Source of the DNA: Myxococcaceae bacterium
GTDB taxonomy: Bacteria; Myxococcota; Myxococcia; Myxococcales; Myxococcaceae
DNA: 34,610 bases
NCBI GenBank assembly: GCA_019694595.1
Contig: JAIBBQ010000053.1
Location: 1 to 34,610 of the forward strand
Direction: 5' to 3'
Position numbers and translations under genes: made by a program. The notes below the pieces were generated by a model, which was not told where the DNA came from, ran no database searches, and worked only from the letters and a program-made list of their open reading frames with translations. Shown in pieces: positions 8,445-16,808 of the stretch (position 1 is the stretch's first letter; every line of letters starts with the position of its first letter).

Positions 8445-9428
8445 TCAGCAGTCGTTGAACCGCTTCACGATCGCGTTGCCCTTGAACGTGTAGCCGTAGC
8501 GGCAGCCGACCTGCTCCGAAGCGACGGCAGCGCCCGAGCGCCCCACCAGGGTGCGCGTGGTGCGAGTGCTGTTCCAGCTCCACGTCTTGGCAGTGAGCCA
8601 CTTGCCGGCGTCGTCGAACTCCACCGGGTAGCTCGCCACGTAGAAGGTTCCGCCCTGGGGCGCGGCCTTGATCGACTCGTTGAAGACCTTGAGCCGGTCA
8701 CCCGAGAGCTTGGCGCGGTTGGCTTCCCACAAGGCCTTGCGCGCAGCGAACTGGCTCTGGGCGGCGAGCTCCTTGCCGGCCTTCTTCTCCATCAGCTTCT
8801 CCAGGTTGGCCTCGATGCCCGCCTTCCCTGCTTCCATGGCCGCGTACTGCTTCGGGTAGCGCTCGCGCGGGCACTTCGCGGGCAAGCGGTTCAGCGCCTT
8901 GCCGCAGTTGCGAATGGCGTTCTCCATGTCGCGATCGTTGTCGACCTTCACGTAGCCGGCCATGTCGTCTTCCCAGACGCACTCGTTGCGGGCTTCCTCG
9001 ACGGGGACCTGACAGGCCCCGAGGTTCTCCCAGAGCTTCTCCTGCTCCTTGGCGCGAGCGGCCTTGTTGGTCAGGTCCACCGCGCGCTGGGCGAGGCCGT
9101 TGCACCGCTTGGCCCAGGCCTCGACGCTCTGCCCCTCGAGCGCGACCTTGGCGATCGCGGGGCACTGCGTCAGCACCTGCCGCAGCTTGGTGGCGTAGTC
9201 GTCGTAGGAGTACTTGAAGTCGCTGGCGTTGAAGGACTTGTAGCCGAGCTGCTGCTCCGCATCTTGGCAGGAGCGGATCGCAGACAGCGCCACCCCCGAC
9301 GTGGCCGGCGTGCGCTCGCAACCGCCCGCCGCGGCGAGGCCAGCGCGGAACACCACGGCGAGGACGGCGACGGTGAGCACCGTCCGCAGTGGCAACTCGA
9401 CCGCGTACTGAAAAGTTCGATGACGCAT
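8445..9428 (-). CDS. Cys-rich exported protein of unknown function
   Basis: A 327-residue protein with an N-terminal hydrophobic segment (about 13-33, LPLRTVLTVAVLAVVFRAG, then LAAA) that looks like a signal peptide or anchor. The mature part is helical and charged, with ten cysteines (GGC, SC, QC, RC, AC, EC, NC, KC, GC and a C-terminal DC), so disulfides in the envelope are likely. The end reads RYGYTFKGNAIVKRFNDC. ATG 9428 has a strong AAGGGAG ribosome site nine nt upstream. I do not recognise the family. It lies 87 nt after tlyA on the same strand and may be separately transcribed. Confidence 0.7.
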   Translation of the reverse strand: MRHRTFQYAVELPLRTVLTVAVLAVVFRAGLAAAGGCERTPATSGVALSAIRSCQDAEQQLGYKSFNASDFKYSYDDYATKLRQVLTQCPAIAKVALEGQSVEAWAKRCNGLAQRAVDLTNKAARAKEQEKLWENLGACQVPVEEARNECVWEDDMAGYVKVDNDRDMENAIRNCGKALNRLPAKCPRERYPKQYAAMEAGKAGIEANLEKLMEKKAGKELAAQSQFAARKALWEANRAKLSGDRLKVFNESIKAAPQGGTFYVASYPVEFDDAGKWLTAKTWSWNSTRTTRTLVGRSGAAVASEQVGCRYGYTFKGNAIVKRFNDC

Positions 9429-9515
9429 GAGTGTGTCGCTCCCTTGTCATCTGGACGGCGCGCCAGCCGATCCGACGCAGAGAAATTTCAGGAGCGGGAG
9501 GAAACGGCCCGGACG

Positions 9516-10253
9516 TCAGTCGGGGCGCCGTGCCGCCAGGAGGGCTTCGACGTTGCCCGCAGGCCCGGGGACGGTCGAGTCCACCACCCCGAGCACGGTG
9601 AGCCCGCGCTCCGACACCCACGAGCGGATGCGCTCGATCACCTCGGCACGGACCGCCGCGTCGCGCACCACGCCGCCCTTCCCCACCTGCCCCGGGCCCG
9701 CCTCGAACTGGGGTTTGACCAGCGCCACCAGCAGGCCGCCGGGCGACAGGCGCTCCAGCACCGCGGGCAACACCAGGGTCAGCGAGATGAAGCTGACGTC
9801 GATCACCACCACCTGCACCGGCTCGGGCAGCTCGGCCTCGGTGAGGTGCCGCGCGTTGACCCGTTCGCGGGAGATGACGCGCGGATCCTTGCGGAGCTTC
9901 TCGTGGAGCTGCGCGTAGCCCACGTCGATGGCGTGCACCCGCACCGCGCCGCGCTGGAGCAGGCAGTCGGTGAAGCCTCCGGTGCTGGCACCGATGTCGG
10001 CACAGACCGCGCCCTTCACCTCGAGCCCGAAGTGGTCCAGCGCCCCGGCGAGCTTGAGCCCCCCGCGCGAGACGTACGGCATCACCTCGCCCTTGAGCCG
10101 CAGCTCGGCTTCGACCGGCACCCGGGTCCCCGGCTTGTCGACGCGCTGATCGTCGACCACCACCTGCCCGGCGATGATCAGCGCCTGCGCCTTGGCCCGC
10201 GACTCGGCCAGCCCTCGCTCGTGCACCAGCACGTCGAGCCGCTCCTTCTTCAC
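9516..10253 (-). CDS. tlyA: TlyA family RNA (cytidine-2'-O)-methyltransferase / hemolysin A homologue
   Basis: A 245-residue protein with an N-terminal S4 RNA-binding domain (MKKERLDVLVHERGLAESRAKAQ, to about residue 60) joined to an FtsJ/RrmJ-type Rossmann methyltransferase. The S-adenosylmethionine motif DIGASTGGFTDCLL sits near residues 90-103; VVVIDVSFISL and VALVKPQFEAGPGQVGKGGVV follow. In mycobacteria TlyA 2'-O-methylates 16S and 23S rRNA and affects capreomycin sensitivity; that activity is inferred here by family. Length is normal. It starts at GTG 10253, overlapping the dxs stop by 4 nt (GTGA), so translation is coupled. dxs followed by tlyA is a common bacterial order. Confidence 0.93.
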   Translation of the reverse strand: MKKERLDVLVHERGLAESRAKAQALIIAGQVVVDDQRVDKPGTRVPVEAELRLKGEVMPYVSRGGLKLAGALDHFGLEVKGAVCADIGASTGGFTDCLLQRGAVRVHAIDVGYAQLHEKLRKDPRVISRERVNARHLTEAELPEPVQVVVIDVSFISLTLVLPAVLERLSPGGLLVALVKPQFEAGPGQVGKGGVVRDAAVRAEVIERIRSWVSERGLTVLGVVDSTVPGPAGNVEALLAARRPD

Positions 10254-11971
10254 CGGGGCTCCAGCAGCGCCCGCGCGGCCCGGGCGAGGCCGGCGGCGTC
10301 GAGCCCGAGCTCCGCGCGCTGGGTGCGGGCCTCGCCGTGGGGCACGAAGCGATCGGCGGGGAGCCCGAGGAGCCGCACCCGGGGAGACAGGCCCCGCCGC
10401 GCCAGCGCCTCGAGCACCGCTTCTCCGAGGCCGCCGCGGGTGGTGGCTTCCTCGGCGACCACCAGGGCGCCGCCGATCGACGCCAGCGCCGCCTCGTCGA
10501 GCGGCGAGGCGCGCACCGCGTCGAGCACCGCCCAGTCGCCCTGCGCGGCCTCGAGCGCGGCGAGCCCGAGCGGCCCCAGGGTCACGAAGGTGAGCGGCGC
10601 ACCGGGGCCCCCCTTGAGCCAGCGCGCGCCGCCGCCCAGGGCCGGGAAGCCGGGGGGCGTCGCGGGGACCGTGCCCCGGGGAAAGCGAATGGCCACCGGG
10701 TGGGTCGCCTGGAGCGCGCGCGACAGCAGCGCGGGGACGTCGTCGCCCACCACCGGCGCGGCGACCTCCACGCCCGGGAGCGCGCGCAGCATGGCCACGT
10801 CGAACGCGCCCTGGTGGGTGGCGCCGTCAGCCCCCACCAGGCCCGCGCGATCCACCGCGAAGGTGACCGGGAGCCCGGGGAGCGCCACGTCGTGCACCAG
10901 CTGGTCGAAGGCCCGCTGGAGGAAGGTCGAGTAGATGCAGCACACCGGCCGGGCGCCTTCTCGGGCGAGGCCAGCGCAGAAGGCCACCGCGTGCTGCTCG
11001 GCGATGCCCACGTCGAAGACGCGGTCGGGGAAGCGCTGCTGGAGCCCCACCAGCGAGGACCCTTCGAGCATCGCCGGGGTCACCGCCACCACGCGGGGGT
11101 CGGCCGCCATCGCGGCTTCCAGCGCGGCGGCGAAGGCGTCGCTGAAGGTCGCCTGCCCCTGGCGCGAGCGCACCAGCTTGCCGTCGCGCAGCTCGTACGG
11201 CCCCATGGCGTGCCCGCGGGTGCGGCGGTCGTCTTCCGCGGGGGCGAACCCCTTGCCCTTCACCGTGTGCACGTGGAGCACCGCGGGCCGCGGCGAGTCG
11301 CGCAGCGCGGTGAGCGCGGAGATCAGCGGACCGAGCGCGTGGCCGTCGACCGGCCCCAGGTAGGTGAAGCCGAGCGACTCGAAGAGCCGCCGAGCCTGGT
11401 GCTGCAGCGCGTGGGGAATCGCCCCCACGTTCTGCGAGATGCTCATGCCGTTGTCGTTGAGGACGATCTTGAGCGGGGGCCCTTGTCCGGTCGCGTTGTT
11501 GAGCCCCTCGAAGGACAGCCCGCTGGTGAGCGCGCCGTCACCGACGATGGCCACCACGTGCCCCGGGAGCCCCACCCTCGCCTTGCCGTGCAAGAGCCCC
11601 AGCGCCACCGAGACCGCGGTGCCCGCATGGCCCGCGGCGAAGGCGTCGTGCTCGCTTTCCCGGGGGTCGAGGAAGGGCGCGATGCCGCCTGCCTGCCGCA
11701 GGGTGCCGAAGCGGTCCGCCCGCCCGGTGAGCAGCTTGTGCGCGTAGGCCTGGTGACCGACGTCGAAGACCAGGCGGTCGACGGGCGTGCGGAAGACGCG
11801 GTGCAGCGCCACCGTGAGCTCCACCGTGCCCAGCGACGCGCCGAGGTGACCACCCACCAGGCCACAGACGCGCACCAGCTCGGCGCGGAGCTCGGCGCAC
11901 AGCCCGTCGAGCGCCTCGGGCGCGAGCTGGCGGACCTCCGCCGGCGTGCGCGCCCGCAGCGGGGTCGTCAA
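10250..11971 (-). CDS. dxs: 1-deoxy-D-xylulose-5-phosphate synthase, compact form
   Basis: Condenses pyruvate and glyceraldehyde-3-phosphate to DXP, the first step of the MEP isoprenoid route, using thiamine diphosphate. Seen in order: GGHLGASLGTVELTVALH, FDVGHQAYAHKLLTGR, the ThDP/Mg motif GDGALTSG...NDNGMSISQNVG, GPVDGH, VKGKGFAPAE, the catalytic-Glu motif GIAEQHAVAFCAGLA, DRAGLVGADGATHQG and RFPRG. At 573 residues it is shorter than the usual ~620: between NVGA and LFESLGF only 11 residues remain where I recall about 50 in the E. coli enzyme, a known flexible linker. All catalytic motifs are intact. Start TTG 11971 overlaps the ispA stop and leaves a normal N-terminus. Confidence 0.95.
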   Translation of the reverse strand: MTTPLRARTPAEVRQLAPEALDGLCAELRAELVRVCGLVGGHLGASLGTVELTVALHRVFRTPVDRLVFDVGHQAYAHKLLTGRADRFGTLRQAGGIAPFLDPRESEHDAFAAGHAGTAVSVALGLLHGKARVGLPGHVVAIVGDGALTSGLSFEGLNNATGQGPPLKIVLNDNGMSISQNVGAIPHALQHQARRLFESLGFTYLGPVDGHALGPLISALTALRDSPRPAVLHVHTVKGKGFAPAEDDRRTRGHAMGPYELRDGKLVRSRQGQATFSDAFAAALEAAMAADPRVVAVTPAMLEGSSLVGLQQRFPDRVFDVGIAEQHAVAFCAGLAREGARPVCCIYSTFLQRAFDQLVHDVALPGLPVTFAVDRAGLVGADGATHQGAFDVAMLRALPGVEVAAPVVGDDVPALLSRALQATHPVAIRFPRGTVPATPPGFPALGGGARWLKGGPGAPLTFVTLGPLGLAALEAAQGDWAVLDAVRASPLDEAALASIGGALVVAEEATTRGGLGEAVLEALARRGLSPRVRLLGLPADRFVPHGEARTQRAELGLDAAGLARAARALLEPR

Positions 11972-12867
11972 TTCGAGCGCTCCACCGAGTACACGGCGAG
12001 GGCGGCGAGCGCGCCGGGCGTGGTCTCGAAGGCCTGGGCGGCCGAGACCGCGGCCTGGGCGTGCTCCTTGGCGAGCGCGCGCGACCGCTCGAGCCCCACC
12101 ACCGCCGGAAAGGTGTGGCGCCCGGCGTCGGCGTCGGCGCCGGTCGGCTTGCCCATGGTCTCCGCGCTGGCGGTGACGTCGAGCACGTCGTCGGCGATCT
12201 GGAACGCCAGCCCGATGGAGTCGCCGAACCGGTCGGCAGCGGCGAGCTGCTCGGTCGACGCACCGCCGGCGATGGCGCCCATGCGGCAGGCGGCCTTGAG
12301 CAGCGCGCCGGTCTTCATGCGGTGCAGGCGCACCAGGTAGTCGAGCTCCGCGGGCCGGTCCTCGGCGATGTCCAGCACCTGCCCGCCGACCATGCCCCGC
12401 GCGCCCGCGGCGTACGCGAGCTCGTGGGTCAACGCGGCGCGGACCTCGGGGCGGCCACCCGGGCCGCCGGCCACGGAAGCGAGCGCATCGGTGAGGAGCG
12501 CATCGCCCGCGAGAATGGCCATCGCCTCGCCGTAGACCTTGTGGTTGGTCGGCCGGCCGCGGCGCAGGTCGTCGTCGTCCATCGCCGGCAGGTCGTCGTG
12601 GATGAGCGAGTAGGTGTGGATCATCTCCACCGCCACCGCGGCGTCGTTCGCCGGCTCTCCCCCGCCCTGCGTCGCGCGGGCCGCCGCGTCGGCGAAGGCG
12701 AGCACGAGGATCGGGCGCAGCCGCTTGCCGCCGGCCATCAGCGAGTAGCGCATGGCTTCGACCAACCGCGCCGGGGCGTGCGTCGCGACGCGGTTGAGGC
12801 GCTGATCGAGGAGAGATTCGACCCGGGTCTTCTGGGTCGAGAGCCAGGCGTCGAAGTCGAAGGACAT
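11968..12867 (-). CDS. ispA: Farnesyl (geranylgeranyl) diphosphate synthase, polyprenyl synthetase family
   Basis: A 299-residue trans-prenyltransferase that condenses IPP with allylic diphosphates in the cytoplasm. Motifs: GGKRLRP (46-52), the first Asp-rich motif IHDDLPAMDDDD (89-100) followed by LRRGRPTNHK, and the second, FQIADDVLD. The two-residue insertion in the first motif and the preceding HTYSL with Tyr at the -5 position fit bacterial type II FPP synthases such as E. coli IspA. Product length cannot be fixed by eye. ATG 12867 is chosen because MSFDFDAWLSTQ aligns with family N-termini; a GTG at 12909 would add 14 non-homologous residues. It lies between xseB and dxs, a conserved neighbourhood. 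Confidence 0.9.
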   Translation of the reverse strand: MSFDFDAWLSTQKTRVESLLDQRLNRVATHAPARLVEAMRYSLMAGGKRLRPILVLAFADAAARATQGGGEPANDAAVAVEMIHTYSLIHDDLPAMDDDDLRRGRPTNHKVYGEAMAILAGDALLTDALASVAGGPGGRPEVRAALTHELAYAAGARGMVGGQVLDIAEDRPAELDYLVRLHRMKTGALLKAACRMGAIAGGASTEQLAAADRFGDSIGLAFQIADDVLDVTASAETMGKPTGADADAGRHTFPAVVGLERSRALAKEHAQAAVSAAQAFETTPGALAALAVYSVERSN

Positions 12868-12911
12868 GGGCGCGGGCTCTCTACCCGAAGTCCGCCCTGC
12901 CGGCACCACGC

Positions 12912-13229
12912 CTAGAAGGGCACGTCTTCGTCGTCCCCGGCCGGCGCCGCGGGCTTGCGCCCCCCGGTCGCGGGCTTGGTGGCGGCGGGCGCCGGGGCGT
13001 CCGACACCTCGAGCGGCGCGGCGCGGCCGTCGTCGCTCAGGAGCTGCTCGATCTTCTTCTCGGCCTCGCTGAGCAGCCGCTCGCCCTGCTTCACGAGCTT
13101 CACGCCTTCCGCGAAGCGATCGAGCGAGGCTTCCAGCGAGAGCTCGCCACCCTCGAGCGACTCCACGATGGCCTTGAGGCGGGCCACCACGTCGCCGTAC
13201 TCCTCGCGCTTCTCGCTCTTGCCGGTCAC
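12912..13229 (-). CDS. xseB: Exodeoxyribonuclease VII small subunit
   Basis: A 105-residue protein whose first 75 residues are the XseB helical hairpin: ARLKAIVESLEGGELSLE, ASLDRFAEGVKLVKQGERLL, SEAEKKIEQLL. This is the characteristic LE-x-GELSLEESL pattern that binds the XseA coiled coil. The last ~30 residues are an Ala/Pro-rich tail ending in acidic DDEDVPF. It works with XseA to degrade single-stranded DNA to short oligonucleotides. Start GTG 13229 follows an AAGGCG. The gene is 34 nt after xseA and 44 nt before ispA. Confidence 0.92.
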   Translation of the reverse strand: MTGKSEKREEYGDVVARLKAIVESLEGGELSLEASLDRFAEGVKLVKQGERLLSEAEKKIEQLLSDDGRAAPLEVSDAPAPAATKPATGGRKPAAPAGDDEDVPF

Positions 13230-13263
13230 GAAGTCGCCTTCTGGCAGAGGCCGCGCGCGAGCG

Positions 13264-15000
13264 CTACCGCTTCCCCTTCTTCACCGCGGTCACCTTCGCC
13301 TCGAGCTCGTCTTCCCGGGCGAGACGCACCACCACCACCTCGCCCGGCTGCACGTCGTCGGCCGAACGGATGACCGGCCCCTGCGCGCCCTTGCGCGGAA
13401 TCGCATAGCCCCGCCGGAGGATCGCCAGCGGGCTCAGCGCATCGAGCCGCTGCGCCTGGCCGGCCAGGGTGTCCCTGCGGCGGGCGATGGCGCGCGAGGC
13501 AGACGGCCCCAGCCGCTGCTTCCACTGGGCGAGCGCGGCCTTGCCGGCGCGAATGGCCCCCTGGGGCGACTCGTGGCGCAGCCGGGCGGACATCGCGCCC
13601 AGCTCGGCGCGCTCCTCCCGCAGGCGGACCAGCAGCACCCGCTCGAGTCGACGCGACAGCTGCTTGAGCTCGGCCCGCACCGCCTGCACCCGGGCCTGGG
13701 GTCGGGCGAGCTGCAGCCGCTGGGTGAGCACGCGCAGCGAATCCTGGCCATCGCGCAGCTGCCGCCGCAGGGCCGCGGTGCCCGCCTCGGTGAGCTCCGA
13801 CAGCTCGAGCCGGGCCTGCGACAGCTTGCGCCGCGGGTCACCCAGCTCGCCCTTGAAGCCGCGCAGCTCGGCGCGCCGGTCGTTCACCAGTCGCCGGGCC
13901 GACCGCTCGAGCCGCGAGCGCGCCTGGGCGAGCTCGAGCAGGAGGTCGGCGAGCACCGGGGCCACCAGCTCCGCGGCGGCGCTCGGCGTCGGCGCCCGCA
14001 CGTCGGCCACGAAGTCGGCCAGGGTGGTGTCGATCTCGTGCCCGACCGCGCTCACCACCGGCACCGGGCAGTCGAAGATCGCGCGGGCGACCGGCTCCTC
14101 GTTGAAGGACCAGAGATCCTCCACCGAGCCACCGCCGCGCGTCACCACCAGCACGTCGATGCGCTGGCGCCCGAGCCGGTGAATCGCCCGGGCGATCTCC
14201 AGCGCGGCCCCATCTCCCTGCACCCGGGTGTTGGCCACCAGCACCGCCAGCCGCGGGTGCCGCCGGTGCAGGACCTTGAGGAAGTCCTTGAGCGCCGCGC
14301 CGCTGACGCTGGTCACCACCCCGATGCGCCTGGGGAGCCGGGGCAGCGCGCGCTTCGGCCGGATGCGCTGGTCGCCGAACAGCCCTTCCTTGAGCAGCTT
14401 CGCCTTGAGCTGCTCGAAGGCGAGCGCCATCGCCCCCACGCCGCTCGGCTGCAGCGCGTGGGCCACCAGGCTGTAGCGGCCCGCGGGCTCGTAGAGGTCG
14501 ATGCTGCCTTCGGCGACCACCTTGAGCCCGTCGCGCAGCGCGAACTTGAGGCGACGGGTGGTGCTCTCCCAGACCTTCACGTCGATCGAGGCGTCGCCGT
14601 CTTTCAGGGCGAAGTACCAGTGCCCACGGGCGTTGGGGCCGCGGAAGCCCGACACCTCGCCCTGCACCAGCACGCGGGCGAACTTGGGCTCCAGCGTGTC
14701 CTTGAGCGCCCGGGTCAGCTCGCCGACCGAGAGCACCCGCGGCGCCTTGGGCGTCTGCGGCTGCAGCGGCTGCAGGGGCGCGGGTGCGGGCGCGCGCCAG
14801 GCCGGCACGGGGGCCGCGGCCGGAGCCGGCACCTCGGGCGGCGGCGGCCGGGTGAAGACCGGGTGCGCCGCCACGGGCCCCTTCGCGGGAACGGCAGCAG
14901 CGCTGCTGGTGGTGGCGGCGGGAGCCTTGGGCTTCGGCTCCGGCGCCTTCTCGGTGTCCGGCGCCGGCGAAGGCCCGCCGAAGAGATCGGCCTGCTTCAC
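13264..15000 (-). CDS. xseA: Exodeoxyribonuclease VII large subunit, with N-terminal Pro/Ala-rich extension
   Basis: Catalytic subunit of exonuclease VII. From about residue 91 the standard enzyme begins (RVLSVGELTRALKDTLE): an OB-fold (LVQGEVSGFRGPNARGHWYF, ALKDGDASIDVKVW), then the catalytic core with RIGVVTSVSGAALKDF, VVTRGGGSVEDLWSFN and VVSAVGHEIDTTLADFVAD, then a long charged coiled coil (~330-500) and the C-terminal segment LAILRRGYAI. The first ~90 residues are an Ala/Pro/Lys linker of low complexity not found in typical XseA (about 450 residues). GTG 15000 overlaps the stop of the upstream FHA gene by 4 nt. The alternative is that translation starts inside the linker, but no better site is evident. 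Confidence 0.93.
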   Translation of the reverse strand: MKQADLFGGPSPAPDTEKAPEPKPKAPAATTSSAAAVPAKGPVAAHPVFTRPPPPEVPAPAAAPVPAWRAPAPAPLQPLQPQTPKAPRVLSVGELTRALKDTLEPKFARVLVQGEVSGFRGPNARGHWYFALKDGDASIDVKVWESTTRRLKFALRDGLKVVAEGSIDLYEPAGRYSLVAHALQPSGVGAMALAFEQLKAKLLKEGLFGDQRIRPKRALPRLPRRIGVVTSVSGAALKDFLKVLHRRHPRLAVLVANTRVQGDGAALEIARAIHRLGRQRIDVLVVTRGGGSVEDLWSFNEEPVARAIFDCPVPVVSAVGHEIDTTLADFVADVRAPTPSAAAELVAPVLADLLLELAQARSRLERSARRLVNDRRAELRGFKGELGDPRRKLSQARLELSELTEAGTAALRRQLRDGQDSLRVLTQRLQLARPQARVQAVRAELKQLSRRLERVLLVRLREERAELGAMSARLRHESPQGAIRAGKAALAQWKQRLGPSASRAIARRRDTLAGQAQRLDALSPLAILRRGYAIPRKGAQGPVIRSADDVQPGEVVVVRLAREDELEAKVTAVKKGKR

Positions 15001-16694
15001 CGGTTGCCGAGCTTCGCCAGCCAGCGGGCGGCCTTCTCGTGCAGCTCGTCACCGGCCGGCGTCATCTGCACCACCTTCTGCAGCACCGCCGCCGCCTCGT
15101 CGGGGCTCTGGTCCTTCAGCGAGTACCCCTGCTGGTAGAGCTCGGTGGCGGTCTTGCGCGCCTCGGCGACGATCGCCTGGGCGCCGGAGTTCCCCGGGTC
15201 GGCGGCGAGCACCTTGCGCGCGTTCTCGGCGGCGGTCGCCCAGTCCCCGGCGGCCTTCGCTGCCGCGGCCTTCTTGTAATAGGCGCCGGACACCCGCACC
15301 GAGATGTTGTGCGACTGGGGCGTCAGCTCACCGCCGGAGATCTTCTTGTCGAGCTCGAGCAGCGCGAGCAGCTCGTTGGGCGAGAGCGAGTCGGCCTTGC
15401 GCGAGCGCTCGTCGAACTCCTGGATCTGCCGCATCAGCGTCTTGCACTGGGCGCTCTTCGCGGCGCACTCGTTGGCCATGGCGAGCGCACCGGTCTTGTC
15501 GCCGGTGGCGTAGCGGCGCTGCACCTCGACCCAGGGCGTCGGCGCCGGCCCGCTGTTGTCGACCTTCACCGGGTGATCGATGCGGTTGATGGCCGCCTCG
15601 GCCACCTTCTTGAACTCCAGCGCGTCGCGCTGATCGGGAATGGCGCCCAGCACGTCGTTCGCGACGTTGAGCAGCTCGGTCATCTTGGCGCGATCGCCGG
15701 TCGCCGCCAGCAGCGCGCGGGCGGCGTCGAGGTTGCCCTTGAGCTTCACCTCGAGCTTCGCGCGCAGCTCGTCGCGCCGCTCGAACTGCTGGGTGTCCTT
15801 GGTCACCTGGGAGAGCGCCTTGGAGGCCTTGGAGACCTCGTTGGCTTCCAGCGCCGCCGCGCACTCGTCGAGCAGCTGCTGGTTGGGGATCTCCTTGATG
15901 GTGACGTCGAGGTAGCGCTTCACCGCGCCCTGCGCGTAGCCGGGCTCGAGCTCCTCGAGTTCCTCGAACTTGGCCTTGGCCTCGGTCCACTTGCCGTTGC
16001 GCGCGAGGTTCTTGCCTTCCTGGAAGATGGCCTGCCGCTCGGCGAGCGCACGCTGCTTGTCGGCTTCCACCTGCTGCACCTGGGCGGCCTTCTTGTTCTG
16101 GATCACCTTGTAGGTGAACCCACCCGCCATCACGATGCCCACGAGCCCGGCGATGCGAATGAAGCGCTTGCGCTTGGCCTGCGCGAGCTCGGGCCCCTGG
16201 GACAGCGTCCGGCTGCGCGCGAGCGGCCGGCCGCGGGGCATCGACACTTCGCCCATGCTGTTGCGACGCGGCACCGGGCGACGCGCCGGCGCATCTTCGA
16301 CCAGCTGGAGCTCGGAGTCGCCCAGGGTGATCACGTCACCGCTGGACAGCGGCGTCTCTTCCGAGATGGTGACGCCGTTGACCATGGTGCCGTTGCCGCT
16401 GCCCATGTCGCTCGCCGCCCACCCGGCCTCGGTGCGCCGCAGGAGCACGTGCTTGCGCGACACCGAGGTGTCGGCGATCGACACCGCGTTCTCGGCCGCG
16501 CGGCCGATCACCACCTCATCGCCGTCGAGCGGAAACTCCTGCCCCTGCGCCGGCCCCGCGCTGCAGACCAGCTTGGCGCCGCCTCCGATGGCCCGCTGCG
16601 CCCCGGTGGGCCGCCGCGCCCGGACCGGTGCCGACGCCGCGGGCTGCTGCCCCGTGGGTCGACGGCGGGCCGGAGTTCCATTGGGGGGTGCCAT
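14997..16694 (-). CDS. FHA-domain transmembrane protein with periplasmic repeat helices
   Basis: A 565-residue protein. Residues 1-38 are basic and disordered. An FHA phosphothreonine-binding domain covers ~40-130: VVIGRAAENAVSIADTSVSRKHVLL with the key IGR, SRKH and then GSGNGTMVNG. After a linker, one membrane helix (~175-195, IRIAGLVGIVMAGGFTY) puts the remaining ~370 residues outside the cytoplasm. These are charged, TPR-like or coiled-coil helices (KFEELEELEPGYAQGAV, RKVLAADPGNSGAQ). It probably reads Ser/Thr-kinase signals on the inside and contacts envelope proteins outside. Start ATG 16694 has GAGAGAGG upstream. It follows another FHA gene and precedes xseA with overlap, so it ends the Tad-type operon or bridges it to the DNA-repair genes. 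Confidence 0.85.
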   Translation of the reverse strand: MAPPNGTPARRRPTGQQPAASAPVRARRPTGAQRAIGGGAKLVCSAGPAQGQEFPLDGDEVVIGRAAENAVSIADTSVSRKHVLLRRTEAGWAASDMGSGNGTMVNGVTISEETPLSSGDVITLGDSELQLVEDAPARRPVPRRNSMGEVSMPRGRPLARSRTLSQGPELAQAKRKRFIRIAGLVGIVMAGGFTYKVIQNKKAAQVQQVEADKQRALAERQAIFQEGKNLARNGKWTEAKAKFEELEELEPGYAQGAVKRYLDVTIKEIPNQQLLDECAAALEANEVSKASKALSQVTKDTQQFERRDELRAKLEVKLKGNLDAARALLAATGDRAKMTELLNVANDVLGAIPDQRDALEFKKVAEAAINRIDHPVKVDNSGPAPTPWVEVQRRYATGDKTGALAMANECAAKSAQCKTLMRQIQEFDERSRKADSLSPNELLALLELDKKISGGELTPQSHNISVRVSGAYYKKAAAAKAAGDWATAAENARKVLAADPGNSGAQAIVAEARKTATELYQQGYSLKDQSPDEAAAVLQKVVQMTPAGDELHEKAARWLAKLGNR

Positions 16695-16808
16695 CGTCGA
16701 AGGCCTCTCTCATTCCGCGGACTTGCAGCCACCTGGCGTCCGCGTCCAACCGGCGGATTGTGACAAGGAGAGCGCCAGGCGCCAAGGATCAGTTCCAACC
16801 ACATCCTC
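16695..16808. other. 114-nt gap between the two FHA genes
   Basis: The gap holds no ORF. On the minus strand there is a TTGTCA and a TTGGAC hexamer but neither has a convincing -10 at the right distance, and a small GCGCC-T-GGCGC palindrome at 16772-16782. A secondary promoter for the FHA-xseA-xseB-ispA-dxs-tlyA genes could lie here, which would make sense for housekeeping genes behind a Tad operon, but it cannot be identified by eye. Confidence 0.3.

Noticed and set aside
10337-12340. 667-codon plus-strand open frame opposite dxs and ispA
   Set aside because: Shadow of two enzymes with all catalytic motifs on the minus strand.
12868-12909. GTG 12909 as ispA start
   Set aside because: The extra 14 residues are not like the family, whereas MSFDFDAWL is a normal N-terminus.
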